Below the pieces are notes generated by a model, which worked only from the letters and a program-made list of their open reading frames with translations, had not been told where the DNA came from and ran no database searches. Below, in pieces: positions 34,140 to 43,309 of a stretch of 64,000 nucleotides of DNA. How positions within the stretch are numbered: position 1 is the stretch's first letter; each line of letters begins with the position of its first letter. The stretch is from Martelella lutilitoris. GTDB lineage: Bacteria > Pseudomonadota > Alphaproteobacteria > Rhizobiales > Rhizobiaceae. Made by a program: the position numbers and the translations under genes. Location of the stretch: positions 62,001-126,000 of the forward strand of contig NZ_VCLB01000003.1 in assembly GCF_005924265.1 (NCBI RefSeq), given 5' to 3'.

Positions 34140-34340
34140 TCAGTTCATGCGCGACATCCAGTTGTCGACGTCGCGCTCGGCTTCATCGCGTTCCTTGCCA
34201 TAGCGCTCCTGAATCTTGCCGATGAGTTTTTCACGCTTGCCGGCGACGACATCCAGATCATCATTGGTCAATTTGCCCCACTGGGCCTGGGCTTCGCCCG
34301 TAAATTGCTTCCAGTTGCCTTCGATACGGTCCCAATTCAT
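34140..34340 (-). CDS. CsbD-family stress protein
   Basis: A 66-residue hydrophilic protein starting MNWDRIEGNWKQFTGEAQAQ, the hallmark of the CsbD/YjbJ family of abundant stress-induced proteins. The rest is highly charged and helical (DVVAGKREKLIGKIQERYG). CsbD is a general stress protein in Bacillus, and homologues in alphaproteobacteria belong to EcfG regulons. Here an exact EcfG promoter with a 17-base spacer sits about 45 bp upstream and a terminator follows, supporting a monocistronic stress gene. The molecular function is unknown. Confidence 0.92.
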   Translation of the reverse strand: MNWDRIEGNWKQFTGEAQAQWGKLTNDDLDVVAGKREKLIGKIQERYGKERDEAERDVDNWMSRMN

Positions 34341-34381
34341 AAGCCTGCTCCTTTCAGCTTGCTTTGTCGTTCTGTGGTTTA

Positions 34382-34407
34382 AACGCGCGACGGATCGCTA
34401 GGGTTCC
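34382..34407 (-). promoter_or_regulatory. Candidate EcfG promoter of csbD
   Basis: Minus strand GGAAC (34407-34403), 17 bases, CGTT (34385-34382). The remainder of the 321-bp gap up to the next gene shows no further signal that I recognise. Confidence 0.73.
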
Positions 34408-34661
34408 GTGACGACGGCTGGTTTAGACGGCGGTTCGAAGGCGGCGTCAGGTTGATTGACAACATCCGAAAAACAGGGAATGTACGTCAAAGCGCTTTGT
34501 TTTTCAGTTCGGCAGGCGCTTACCCGCCGCCTTGGCCGGACGTTTGCCATCAAAGCGTTTATTCGGCGAAACATCATTGAAAACAGACATTTCACCGTCC
34601 GGGCGAAATGAAACGGCAACGGCATTAAAGCCTTGCAATTTTGGGTCAGTCGCGAAGAAGC

Positions 34662-36380
34662 ATGCGAAAGATTTTCGATAGACTTGGAGCGGGTAGCCTT
34701 CCTTCGCTGAACCGGTTTTTACCGGCTCTGGTGTTTGTCGTCGTGACCGCGATCGGCCTCGGCATGTCGTTTTCGATCTACCGCGCCTCGGAAGTCGAGC
34801 GCCGTGCCAAGTTCGAAATCGTTGCCGGCGATGCCGTCGACCGCATCGTCTCGCGCTTCTACCAGCACATGTCGCTGCTGGAGGCCACCAAGGCCTTCTT
34901 CGAGGCGACCAACGGCATGGTCGACCGGGAGGCCTTCCGGACCTATGTCGCGGGGCTCGATACCGAAGGTCGCTATGACGGCATTCAGGGCATCGGCTTT
35001 GCCCGCATGGTCTACACCGGGAACGAGGCAAAGGCCGAGGATATGATCGCGCGCTTCTACGGCGAGGATGTCGCGATCTGGCCGGAGACCGATCAGGACT
35101 ACCGCGCCGCTATCGTCCTGCTCGAGCCGGAGGACGAGCGCAACAGCGCGGCCATCGGCTTCGACATGTACAGTGATCCGGTGCGCCGGGAGGCGATGGC
35201 CGATGCCTTCGCCACGGACACGCCCCGCGCCAGCGGCCCGGTCGAGCTTGTCCAGGAGATCACAACCGAAAAGCAGGTGGGTTTCCTGCTTTACCTGCCC
35301 TTCAAGATGGATGAAGGGCCGAATTCCGCCGACGGCAATCTGCCTCTCTCCGGCTTCATCTACGCGCCGTTTCGCGCCGGCGACCTTTACCAGGCCGTGA
35401 TGGGCGACGTGCCGGCCGCGCCGGTCGCGATCGAGGCCTACGACAAGCAAGCGCCCGAAACCCCGCTTTTCAAATCTTCGAATTTCGCGGCTGCGACTGA
35501 ACGCGGCACCCCCGAAGTCACCCGCGAAGTCGACATTGCAGGGCGGACCTGGGTCCTGCAAATAGCGCCGAGCGCGGCGTTCGAGAAGGCCGAATTCGAC
35601 ATTACCCCCTTCGTCATCGGCTCCGTCGCCCTGCTTCTGGCGGTGGCGCTCGCGCTTGCCGCCCAGTGGCAGATCAAGGCGCTGGCGGCGGCAAGGGAAG
35701 TCCAGCGCGTCACCCAGAAATCGCTGCAGGAACGCGAGCTGATGCTTCAGGAGATGAAGCACCGGATCAAGAACTCGATCGCCCGCATGCTCGCCATTGC
35801 CCGCCAGACCGCCTATCACGCCGAAAGCCTCGAGCAGTTCATGGAATCCTACGCCGCCCGGCTGCAGGCCATGTCCACGGCGCAGGATGTGCTGACCCGC
35901 TCGCGCTGGCAGCGCGCCGACTTGAAGGAATTGCTCTCCAAGGAACTTGAACAGGTCTTCGGCGACGCAGATGCCCATTACGAGGTTTCCGGCCCGTCCG
36001 CGGAACTCGACGAGAAGGCGACCCAGGCCTTCAGCCTGACCTTCCATGAACTTGCGACCAACGCGCTGAAATATGGCGGCATGTCGAGCGACGGCGGCAG
36101 CCTGGACGTGTCATGGTCCTACGAGGGAAGCGGCGCGACACGCAAGCTGAGGGTTTTCTGGCAGGAAAGCGGCAGCGGCCCCGTCTCCAAGCCCGAACGC
36201 AAGGGTTTCGGCACCCGCCTGATCGACGCCAACATCATCGGTGAGTTGCAAGGCACGATCGAGCGGCACTACCGCGACGACGGGTTGACCGTCGAGATTG
36301 CCTTTCCCAATCCGGCCGAGACCACCGGGCGCCGCTCGCGCTGGCGCCGCCGCCGCGCGCGAAAATCCGCCGAACGCTAG
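34662..36380 (+). CDS. CHASE-domain HWE/HisKA_2 sensor histidine kinase
   Basis: A 572-residue membrane sensor: first membrane helix at about residues 20-38, periplasmic CHASE domain (about 45-310, with GIQGIGFARMV and LLEPEDERNSAAIGFDM), second helix at 317-336, then a kinase core. The phospho-acceptor is His367 in QEMKHRIKNSIARML; the N-box is HELATNALKYGGM and the Trp-x-Glu element is in FWQESGSGPV. It lies beside the PhyR locus, and this kinase class feeds PhyR, so it may report an external signal while the GAF-PAS kinase reports an internal one. It lacks an EcfG box. The C-terminus is strikingly Arg-rich. Confidence 0.9.
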   Translation: MRKIFDRLGAGSLPSLNRFLPALVFVVVTAIGLGMSFSIYRASEVERRAKFEIVAGDAVDRIVSRFYQHMSLLEATKAFFEATNGMVDREAFRTYVAGLDTEGRYDGIQGIGFARMVYTGNEAKAEDMIARFYGEDVAIWPETDQDYRAAIVLLEPEDERNSAAIGFDMYSDPVRREAMADAFATDTPRASGPVELVQEITTEKQVGFLLYLPFKMDEGPNSADGNLPLSGFIYAPFRAGDLYQAVMGDVPAAPVAIEAYDKQAPETPLFKSSNFAAATERGTPEVTREVDIAGRTWVLQIAPSAAFEKAEFDITPFVIGSVALLLAVALALAAQWQIKALAAAREVQRVTQKSLQERELMLQEMKHRIKNSIARMLAIARQTAYHAESLEQFMESYAARLQAMSTAQDVLTRSRWQRADLKELLSKELEQVFGDADAHYEVSGPSAELDEKATQAFSLTFHELATNALKYGGMSSDGGSLDVSWSYEGSGATRKLRVFWQESGSGPVSKPERKGFGTRLIDANIIGELQGTIERHYRDDGLTVEIAFPNPAETTGRRSRWRRRRARKSAER

Positions 36381-36472
36381 ACGTCGCGCTTGCGAAGCCC
36401 GCATTTTTGCTTAAGAACTGTCAAACCGCAAGGGAGGAGAGACCGGCGCCGCCGGTCCTTAAAAAAGAACGC

Positions 36473-36832
36473 GTGAACGGCAATTGGCGAAAGATCTGGG
36501 TTGAGCTTGCGGCAGGCCTTGCGGCCATTGCCTGCTTTGCCCTGGTGTTTGTCTATCAGCCCGCGGGAGCCGCCCTCGCCCATCCGGCTCCTGTTCTGAC
36601 GAATGCCGATTTCAGCTTCTGCGGCGGCGCGCCTGACGACGATCAGAGCGCGCACGGCCCCTGCCATGCCTGCCGACTGAAAGCCGCGATCCTGCCGCCC
36701 CCGCCGCAAGAGGCGCTACCCGCCTATCTGCCGCTCGTCGCGAAGACCTTCGGCGGCAACGACAGCCCTTGTGCCGTCAGGCCGGCGCAAAGCTCCTATC
36801 ATCCGCGCGGCCCTCCGGCTCCTGTCTTCTGA
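36473..36832 (+). CDS. Small exported Cys-containing protein upstream of copper chaperone (DUF2946-like)
   Basis: About 119 residues with one N-terminal hydrophobic segment (WVELAAGLAAIACFALVFVY), then a periplasmic part with Cys residues in FSFCGG and CHACRLKAA. The layout and its position next to a PCuAC gene resemble DUF2946-type proteins found in copper-handling operons. GTG 36473 is taken as the start because the frame upstream of it has no plausible initiation site; the start is uncertain. It probably shares a transcript with the copper chaperone 52 bp downstream. A role in metal binding is inferred from context only. Confidence 0.6.
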   Translation: MNGNWRKIWVELAAGLAAIACFALVFVYQPAGAALAHPAPVLTNADFSFCGGAPDDDQSAHGPCHACRLKAAILPPPPQEALPAYLPLVAKTFGGNDSPCAVRPAQSSYHPRGPPAPVF

Positions 36833-36884
36833 TCCCGACGCGCCTTCTGCGGCGCGAAATCCGATGACAATTATGGAGATGACG

Positions 36885-37415
36885 ATGAAAACCGTTCTGA
36901 CGCGCCTTGCCATTGCCGGCGCCCTTTCGCTCGCCCTTGCCCCGGCCGCCTTCGCCGAAACCACTTCAGATCAGACCGCCCCGATGCACCGGATGAATGA
37001 TGCGGTGACGGTCGGCGATCTTGTGATCACCGGCGCCTTTGCCCGCGCGACACTGCCGGGCGCACCCGTCGGCGGCGCCTTCCTGTCCATCGAGAACCGG
37101 GGTGACAGCGATGACCGGCTGGTCTCGGCCAAGGCCGATTTTGCCGGCATGACGCAGTTGCACAACATGCGCATGGAAGGCGAGGTGATGAAGATGTACC
37201 AGATGGAGAACGGCATTCCCCTGCCCGCCCATGAGACTGTGCAACTCGCCCCCGGCGGCCTGCATGTGATGTTCATGAAGCTCAAGGCCCCGCTCATCGA
37301 AGGCGACACGGTCAAGGTCGAACTCACCTTCGAAAAGGCCGGCTCCGCGACAGTCGATCTGCCGGTCGAAAGCTTCGCGGCGAAAACGATGGACGGCATG
37401 GGAGACGACAAGTAG
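36885..37415 (+). CDS. PCuAC-type periplasmic copper chaperone
   Basis: A 176-residue protein with signal peptide MKTVLTRLAIAGALSLALAP... and a DUF461/PCuAC domain. PCuAC delivers Cu(I) to the CuA/CuB sites of cytochrome oxidase. The copper ligands fit the known pattern H-X10-M-X21-H-X-M: His in QLHNM, Met in VMKMY, then His and Met in GGLHVM (spacing X22 here). The family segment GAFLSIENRGDSDDRLVSA is clear. ATG 36885 has GGAG 6 bases upstream. It follows a Cys-containing exported protein that may work with it. Confidence 0.9.
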   Translation: MKTVLTRLAIAGALSLALAPAAFAETTSDQTAPMHRMNDAVTVGDLVITGAFARATLPGAPVGGAFLSIENRGDSDDRLVSAKADFAGMTQLHNMRMEGEVMKMYQMENGIPLPAHETVQLAPGGLHVMFMKLKAPLIEGDTVKVELTFEKAGSATVDLPVESFAAKTMDGMGDDK

Positions 37416-37607
37416 AACCGCGAAAACCCTCCGCAATGCGACCGGGCGGCGGAAGGTTGCCCGGTCCGGGTATGGGCGGCAACACGATCTCGCGGCCTCG
37501 TTTCGTCCGACAAGCGGCGCTCCACATTGATCCTGCCTTTGAACCGCTTTAGATCGTATCCGTGATTTCCCCAGTTTGTGACAACGATCCGAAAGGCCTG
37601 AACAACA

Positions 37608-38810
37608 ATGAATGCAAAAGATGAAGGCGCAAGGTCGGTTCCTGTCGAGATCATGCAGGATATCGAATACTGGCGGGACCTGCGTCACGATCTTCATGCA
37701 CATCCCGAGCTTGGCTTCGAGGAGACGCGGACCAGCGAGATCGTGGCAAAGCTCCTCGGCGATGAAGGCATCGAGGTCCACCGCGGTCTTGGCGGCACCG
37801 GGGTTGTCGGCACGCTGAAAGCTGGCGACGGCAACCGGGCCATCGGTCTGCGCGCGGATATGGATGCGCTTGCCATGCCGGAGACCGCCGAACGACCCTA
37901 TAAAAGCCTGGTCGACGGCAAGATGCATGCCTGCGGCCATGACGGACACACGGTGATGCTTTTGGCCGCAGCCCGCTATCTTGCGCGTTCGAGAGAGTTT
38001 TCCGGCACGGTTCACTTCATCTTTCAGCCCGCCGAAGAAGGTCGCGGCGGCGCGAAGAAGATGGTCGAGGACGGGCTGTTTGAGCTGTTTCCCTGCGATG
38101 CGGTTTACGGACTGCACAATATGCCGGGCCTCGATGTCGATGAAATGGCCGTGGTCGAGGGGCCGCAGCTTGCCTCCTCCGACAGCTGGCGGGTCACCTT
38201 CAGGGGCACCGGCACCCATGGCGCAAAGCCGCATCTCGGCCGCGACCCGGTGACGGCTTCGGGACATTTCATTGCCGCGTTGCAGACGATCGTCGGGCGC
38301 GTGGTTGATCCGCTTCAGCCCGCCGTGATCTCGGCCTGCTCCGTTGCGGCCGGCGATCCGAATGCGCTCAACGTGATCCCCGACTTCGTGAAGATCGGCG
38401 GCACGGCGCGGGCCTATTCGCCTGAAACCCGCGATCAGCTGGAAGAGGAAATCGGACGGCTGGCCCATGGCATGGCAGCCTCATTCGGCGTTGAAGCGGA
38501 TTATCAGTTCATTCGCCGCATTCCGCCGGTCGTCAATGCCGCCGAACCGACGCAGACGGCGTTCAAGGCGGCCGAATCCGTCTTCGGCGAGAAGGCGCGC
38601 ACGACCTTTCCACCGTCAACGGCAGGCGACGACTTCGCCTTTTTCGGAAATGAAGTGCCGGGCTGCTATGTCTGGCTTGGCAATGGCCCTGCCGTCGACG
38701 GCGCCCTGCACCACAATACGGGCTATGACTTCAATGACGACGCGATCGGCTATGGCGCGGCCTACTGGGTGCGGCTGACCGAGACGGAACTGCCAAACAA
38801 GGCCGGCTAG
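37608..38810 (+). CDS. M20-family amidohydrolase (hippurate hydrolase/aminoacylase-like)
   Basis: A 400-residue dizinc hydrolase that removes acyl groups from N-acyl amino acids or related amides. Metal ligands are in HACGHDGHT and PAEEGRGGAKKM, with further His in GLHNMPG and the C-terminal HHNTGYDF; the dimerisation insert (FRGTGTHGAKPHLGRDPV) is intact. It starts MNAKDEGARS at 37608. Its stop lies in the sequence CTAG that also encodes the stop of the convergent adenine deaminase, so the two genes overlap by 4 bp at their ends. The substrate is not predictable; relatives include HipO, AbgA and indole-3-acetyl hydrolases. Confidence 0.9.
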   Translation: MNAKDEGARSVPVEIMQDIEYWRDLRHDLHAHPELGFEETRTSEIVAKLLGDEGIEVHRGLGGTGVVGTLKAGDGNRAIGLRADMDALAMPETAERPYKSLVDGKMHACGHDGHTVMLLAAARYLARSREFSGTVHFIFQPAEEGRGGAKKMVEDGLFELFPCDAVYGLHNMPGLDVDEMAVVEGPQLASSDSWRVTFRGTGTHGAKPHLGRDPVTASGHFIAALQTIVGRVVDPLQPAVISACSVAAGDPNALNVIPDFVKIGGTARAYSPETRDQLEEEIGRLAHGMAASFGVEADYQFIRRIPPVVNAAEPTQTAFKAAESVFGEKARTTFPPSTAGDDFAFFGNEVPGCYVWLGNGPAVDGALHHNTGYDFNDDAIGYGAAYWVRLTETELPNKAG

Positions 38811-40573
38811 AAAACCTGCCGCAGCACAGGGCTTTCCAGCACGGTTCCGGTTTCAACATCGGCGATGCCCAGATCGGTCTGGTGCGGGCCGGCATTGCAG
38901 GCAAGCGTTGCGCCCACCAGCGCCTTGAAGGTGAGATAGGGCGGCTCCCAGTCGACGATTGTGCCGGCGGCATTGCGCACGGCCTCGAAATTCCGGGCGA
39001 CCTCTTCAAGCGGCGCATCGGAGATCAACCCCAACAGCGGCAGGGCAAGCAGTGCTTCCACCTTGCCGTCAGCAACCACAACCATGCCGCCACCGCTTTC
39101 AATCAGCGCATTGGCGGCGGTTGCCATGTCTTCCGGGTTCCGGCCGAACACCGTCAGGTTATGACTATCGTGCGAAACCGTGGTCGCGAATGCGCCGCGC
39201 CACTTGCCCCAGCCGCGCAGGAAGCCGGTTTTCGGTCTTGCTTCAGCTTTGCCATGGCGATGGACGACGCTGATCAGCGTAACATCGTCCGGCGCGACGA
39301 CGAAGCCGTTTTCCACCTCCGTCTCCGTCCTGCCCCAGCGGGTAAAGCGCGGCTGGTCGATGGTGGCGATTTCAACACGCGTACCTTCGGTCTGGACCCT
39401 GAAATCATCCGGTGAAAGCGGCTCGACCTTCATGGAGCCCTTGAGCATGCCGGAAGGATGATCGGACACAGCAGCATTGAGGCGCCCGTCAGAGGCGATG
39501 ACCTTGCCATCCACGATGACATGACGCGTTGAAAACGTATCAAGATCCTCGAAGATCGCGATATTGGCGCGCCTGCCGGCCGCGATGAGCCCGAGATCGG
39601 TTCGGTTCAGACGCCGCGCCGCATTCAGCGTTGCCGCCTGCAGGGCCTGAACGGCAGGTAAACCGCGCTCGACCAGCGCCCGGATGAGAGCAACCATACC
39701 GCCTCCGGTCATCAGATCATCGGGAAAGACGTCGTCGGTGCACAGCGTCAGTGTCTGCGGCCAGACGGGCAGTTGGTTCAGCGCTTCGACAAAGTCATCG
39801 AAGAGATAAGGATGAGAGCCGCGCAACTCGACCGTCAAGCCGGCGCGCAGCTTCTCGAGCAGATCATCGCCCGATGTCAGCTCATGATCGGATGAAACGC
39901 CGGCACTGATGAAGGCGGAAAGCCTGTCGCCGGATAATCCGCGCGCGTGACCGAACACCGGCTTCCCGGCGTCAAGTCCGGCATTGACGATGCCACTCAT
40001 GCGCGGGCTGCCGGAAATGACCCCCTCCATATTCATCACTTCGGCAATGCCACCGATTTCCGGTCTTGCCAGAAGGCCGGCGATTGTTTCCGGCCCGAAA
40101 TCCGCGCCAGCGCGTTCAAGCCCCGGCGCTGACGGCACGCAGGAAGGCGCCAGAAGGGTGGTATCGAGCGGCAGGCGACGGCTCGCCTCAATCGCCCAGT
40201 CGACCGCCGGAACGCCGGCGACATTGGCCAGTTCATGCGGATCCCAGACAATGGTCGTCACGCCGCGCGGCAGAACGGCTTTGGCATAGGTCGCAGGCGT
40301 CACCATCGAGCTTTCGACATGCATGTGCATGTCGATCAGACCGGGCGAGACGAAGGCCCCGCCTGCATCAATGATTTCCACGGCGTCACGGCGCGCGCCC
40401 GGCGGCATAACCGCCGCAATCAGCCCGCCGGAAAGGCCGACATCGGCCTGCCTCAGCTCGCCGGTCGCAACATCCACGACTGTGCCGCCGGAAATCAGCA
40501 GGTCGAATGGCCGCTCACCACGGGCAGCTTCAACCGCTGCGGCACGCATGGCGGGATCGTCAATGCTTTTCAT
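38807..40573 (-). CDS. ade: Adenine deaminase
   Basis: A 588-residue amidohydrolase that converts adenine to hypoxanthine and ammonia. The metal-binding HMHVESSM motif follows GLID near residue 80, and GHARGLSGDRLSAFI and CTDDVFPDDL are typical of the Ade family (570-600 residues). It is the last gene of the LacI-ABC-nucleoside hydrolase operon and its start overlaps the hydrolase stop by ATGA. Adenine released from adenosine by the hydrolase would be deaminated here. It overlaps the convergent M20 gene by 4 bp at the stop codons, with no terminator between. Confidence 0.95.
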   Translation of the reverse strand: MKSIDDPAMRAAAVEAARGERPFDLLISGGTVVDVATGELRQADVGLSGGLIAAVMPPGARRDAVEIIDAGGAFVSPGLIDMHMHVESSMVTPATYAKAVLPRGVTTIVWDPHELANVAGVPAVDWAIEASRRLPLDTTLLAPSCVPSAPGLERAGADFGPETIAGLLARPEIGGIAEVMNMEGVISGSPRMSGIVNAGLDAGKPVFGHARGLSGDRLSAFISAGVSSDHELTSGDDLLEKLRAGLTVELRGSHPYLFDDFVEALNQLPVWPQTLTLCTDDVFPDDLMTGGGMVALIRALVERGLPAVQALQAATLNAARRLNRTDLGLIAAGRRANIAIFEDLDTFSTRHVIVDGKVIASDGRLNAAVSDHPSGMLKGSMKVEPLSPDDFRVQTEGTRVEIATIDQPRFTRWGRTETEVENGFVVAPDDVTLISVVHRHGKAEARPKTGFLRGWGKWRGAFATTVSHDSHNLTVFGRNPEDMATAANALIESGGGMVVVADGKVEALLALPLLGLISDAPLEEVARNFEAVRNAAGTIVDWEPPYLTFKALVGATLACNAGPHQTDLGIADVETGTVLESPVLRQVF

Positions 40574-41505
40574 CGCCGTGCCTCCGCCAGCAATGCGCCC
40601 ATGATCGTGTCATGCGCGGCATTGGCATCAACCTCGGTGATGATCGAGGCGTTGAAGCTTGTCTCCGGCGCCAGCTTGTGGGCGCGGGTTTCGACAACAC
40701 TGCGTCCGCGTGTGATGTGTCCGGCCGTTTCAAAGGCCAGATGCACCGGCTGCAAGGAAACAAGCGACGGGTGACAAAAAGCCACTGCCGCCGCAGGATC
40801 AAAAAACGCCATTTCGGTGCCACCGCGCTTTGCGGCTATGTTGAGAAAACCTTCCGTCAGATCGGCCAGAAGCGGTGCGTTCCTGCCGTTTTCAGCGCGC
40901 AGCGCCGCCACATCGTCCGCATTGATCGTAACCTTGCGGCAGAAATCGAGGTCCGCCATGACAAAGGGGATGCCGCGCGACAGGATGATGGCGGCGGCCT
41001 CGGGATCTGCCAGTGCGTTGAACTCGGCGGAAGCGGTGTGGTTGCCGCTGGTGACACCGCCGCCCATCCAGACAATCTCGCTGATCCGGCTGGCAAGGTC
41101 GGGGCGCGCCAGACAAAGGGCTGCGATATTGGTCAAAGGCCCAAGTGCCAGAAGGCGCTTCGGCCCGTCACCCTTCGAAAGCCAGTTGCAAAGCGCAGCG
41201 AAGGCCGGATCGGATGGCGGAAGTGCCGCTTCCGGCAGGCTGAGCCCCGCAGTCGGCATGCCGGCATCGCTCAGGATCGAGGCGGCCGTTTCAACGCCCC
41301 CCATCACCGCGCGGTCAGCCCCGGCATGGATCGTGAAGGCCCAGTCGAAAACCTTTGCCGCCGAGGCGGCATTGCTGCAGACTTTCGCCAATGTCGTATT
41401 GCCGAAGGTCAGCGACAGACCATCAATCGCCCTGCCGCTTGCCTGAACGGTGAGGATCGCGGCAATGTCGTCAAACCCCATATCCGTGTCGATCCAGACG
41501 CCCAT
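40570..41505 (-). CDS. Inosine-uridine preferring nucleoside hydrolase
   Basis: A 311-residue Ca2+-dependent nucleosidase that hydrolyses ribonucleosides to base and ribose. The family Asp cluster is at the N-terminus in WIDTDMGFDDIAAI; the SGNHTASAEFNALADPEAA segment carries the catalytic-loop residues including the expected Asn/Glu/Asp. ATG 41505 is used; a TTG two codons earlier is possible. It sits 9 bp after the ATPase gene of a PotABCD-like importer and overlaps adenine deaminase by 4 bp, so uptake, glycosidic cleavage and deamination are one operon. Base preference is not readable, but the adenine deaminase argues for purines. Confidence 0.93.
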   Translation of the reverse strand: MGVWIDTDMGFDDIAAILTVQASGRAIDGLSLTFGNTTLAKVCSNAASAAKVFDWAFTIHAGADRAVMGGVETAASILSDAGMPTAGLSLPEAALPPSDPAFAALCNWLSKGDGPKRLLALGPLTNIAALCLARPDLASRISEIVWMGGGVTSGNHTASAEFNALADPEAAAIILSRGIPFVMADLDFCRKVTINADDVAALRAENGRNAPLLADLTEGFLNIAAKRGGTEMAFFDPAAAVAFCHPSLVSLQPVHLAFETAGHITRGRSVVETRAHKLAPETSFNASIITEVDANAAHDTIMGALLAEARR

Positions 41506-41514
41506 GATCAATGC

Positions 41515-42537
41515 CTATCGTTTCAGGACAACGGCGTCTTCGACCCGAAGATCAAAGGCGAGTTCCTTGCCGAGGCTGTGCGCCGGGTCGCCGGCGTCGA
41601 CATCGACCTTGATCTGGCCAAGCGGCGTTTCCAGCACGTATTCGCGCATCTGACCGACAAAGGCAGCGCCGATCACAGTGCCGGAGAAGGCCCCTTCGCC
41701 AAGGCGCACGAAACGCGGTCGCCATGCCAGACCTTTTGCATCCGCAGGAAGCGCCTCGGGAAGCATAAAGGCCTCGCCCTTGCCCCTCAGCATGCCCGCC
41801 TCGGCGGCAAAGATGTTCTCAAAACCGACGAAATCGGCAACGAAGGCGGATTCCGGACGGTTATAGATATCTTCCGGCGTGCCAAGCTGCTCGATAGCAC
41901 CATCCTGCATCACCACGATCCGGTCGGCGAGCGACAGGGCCTCGGACTGGTCGTGGGTCACGAACACCATGGTCAGGTCATTGGCCCTTTGCACGCGCTG
42001 AAGCTCGGTGCGCATTTCAAGTCTGAGGCGCGCATCGAGGTTTGAAAGCGGCTCGTCCAGCAGCAGCACCTTCGGGTCCATGACCAGCGAGCGGGCGAGC
42101 GCCACGCGCTGCTGCTGACCGCCGGAAAGATCGGCGGGGCGCCGGTCGGAATAGCCGCCAAGCCCCACGGCACGAAGCCCCTCATTCACGCGTTCGGATA
42201 ATGCGACGCCGCGCATTCCCTTCAGCTTCAGGCCGAAGGCGACATTTTCAAAGACAGAGAGATGCGGAAACAAGGCGTAGGACTGAAACATCAGCCCGAC
42301 CTCGCGCCTGTTCGGCGGAACGCGGGTGATGTCGCGGCCATCCAGAACAATTTTCCCGCCGGAGGGCGTCATGAGGCCGGCAATGGCGCGCATGGTCGTG
42401 GTCTTGCCGCAGCCCGAAGGCCCGAGAAGCGCAATCAGTTCGCCCTTTTCGATCTCAAGATTCAAACGGTCAACGACTGTGTTCTTGCCATAGGAAAGCG
42501 AAAGGTCGGTCAGGGAAAGCAGAGTGTGTTCAGACAT
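41515..42537 (-). CDS. ABC transporter ATP-binding protein (PotA/FbpC class)
   Basis: A 340-residue ATPase of the spermidine/Fe3+/thiamine importer class. Walker A is LLGPSGCGKTTT, the signature LSGGQQQRVALARSL and Walker B VLLLDEPLSNLD; a C-terminal TOBE domain (about residues 250-335) is present. The start ATG 42537 overlaps the permease stop by 8 bp; the frame extends upstream without support. It energises two permeases and a PotD-like binding protein encoded upstream. The downstream nucleoside hydrolase and adenine deaminase suggest nucleosides or purines as substrate rather than polyamine, which would be unusual for this class. Confidence 0.92.
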   Translation of the reverse strand: MSEHTLLSLTDLSLSYGKNTVVDRLNLEIEKGELIALLGPSGCGKTTTMRAIAGLMTPSGGKIVLDGRDITRVPPNRREVGLMFQSYALFPHLSVFENVAFGLKLKGMRGVALSERVNEGLRAVGLGGYSDRRPADLSGGQQQRVALARSLVMDPKVLLLDEPLSNLDARLRLEMRTELQRVQRANDLTMVFVTHDQSEALSLADRIVVMQDGAIEQLGTPEDIYNRPESAFVADFVGFENIFAAEAGMLRGKGEAFMLPEALPADAKGLAWRPRFVRLGEGAFSGTVIGAAFVGQMREYVLETPLGQIKVDVDAGDPAHSLGKELAFDLRVEDAVVLKR

Positions 42538-43309
42538 AGCGGGTAAAGCCCAGGAAACGCTCGGCGACAAAGACAATGCCGATCGAGAGGAAAGCAAGAA
42601 GCGCGGCAAGTGCGGCAACGGATGGATCGTAAGTGGTTTCCATATAGCCGATCATGTCGATAGGCAGGGTGCGAACACCTGGCCCCGACAGGAACAGCGA
42701 GACCGGCACCTGGTTGAAACTCGTCACGAAACCGAGAATGAAGGCAGAAAGCACGCCGCCCCGGATATTGGGCAGCACCACGCGGAAAAACGCCCCTGCC
42801 CGGCTGGCGCCCAGCAGGATCGCCGCCTCTTCGATATCGGAGCGCAGATTGTTGAGGCTCGCCGAAACGACGCGCACCGCATAGGGCAGGATCAGCGCGG
42901 TATGGGCGACGAACAGCGCCAGCGTGATCGACAGCGACAGCGGCACGACGAAATAGCGCAACAGAGCCAGACCGACGATGATGCCCGGCACGATGATCGG
43001 CGACGACACGATCAGCCGCACGGTTTCCGCGCCCGGCACCTTGTAGCGCGACATGGCATAGGACGCCGGAATGCCGAGGATCAGCGCGGCCAGCGTGCCG
43101 AAGATCGCCAGAAACATCGACATGGCAAAACTGTCGCGGAAGCTTTCGATGGAGAAGACCTTGATCACCCATTTAAGCGAAAGCCCCGGCGGCGGAAAGG
43201 CAAGATTATTGCCCGAGGAAAGCCCCGCCATGACGATAACGATGAACGGGCCGATCAGAAAGACCAGCGTCAGCGCGAGCGGCAGGAAGACGAAGATCTT
43301 GGACTTCAT
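42530..43309 (-). CDS. ABC transporter permease (PotC class)
   Basis: A 259-residue inner-membrane permease with about six hydrophobic segments and the EAA-type coupling loop (DIEEAAILLGASRAGAFFRVVLP) near residue 150. It matches the shorter, PotC-like partner of type I importers. Its start overlaps the first permease stop by ATGA and its stop overlaps the ATPase start by 8 bp, so the three are tightly coupled. The substrate is inferred from the operon only. Confidence 0.9.
   Translation of the reverse strand: MKSKIFVFLPLALTLVFLIGPFIVIVMAGLSSGNNLAFPPPGLSLKWVIKVFSIESFRDSFAMSMFLAIFGTLAALILGIPASYAMSRYKVPGAETVRLIVSSPIIVPGIIVGLALLRYFVVPLSLSITLALFVAHTALILPYAVRVVSASLNNLRSDIEEAAILLGASRAGAFFRVVLPNIRGGVLSAFILGFVTSFNQVPVSLFLSGPGVRTLPIDMIGYMETTYDPSVAALAALLAFLSIGIVFVAERFLGFTRYV

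Noticed and set aside
40182-40210. GGAAC with AGTT 16 bases downstream on the plus strand
   Set aside because: It lies inside the adenine deaminase gene on the antisense strand and the -10 is not CGTT.
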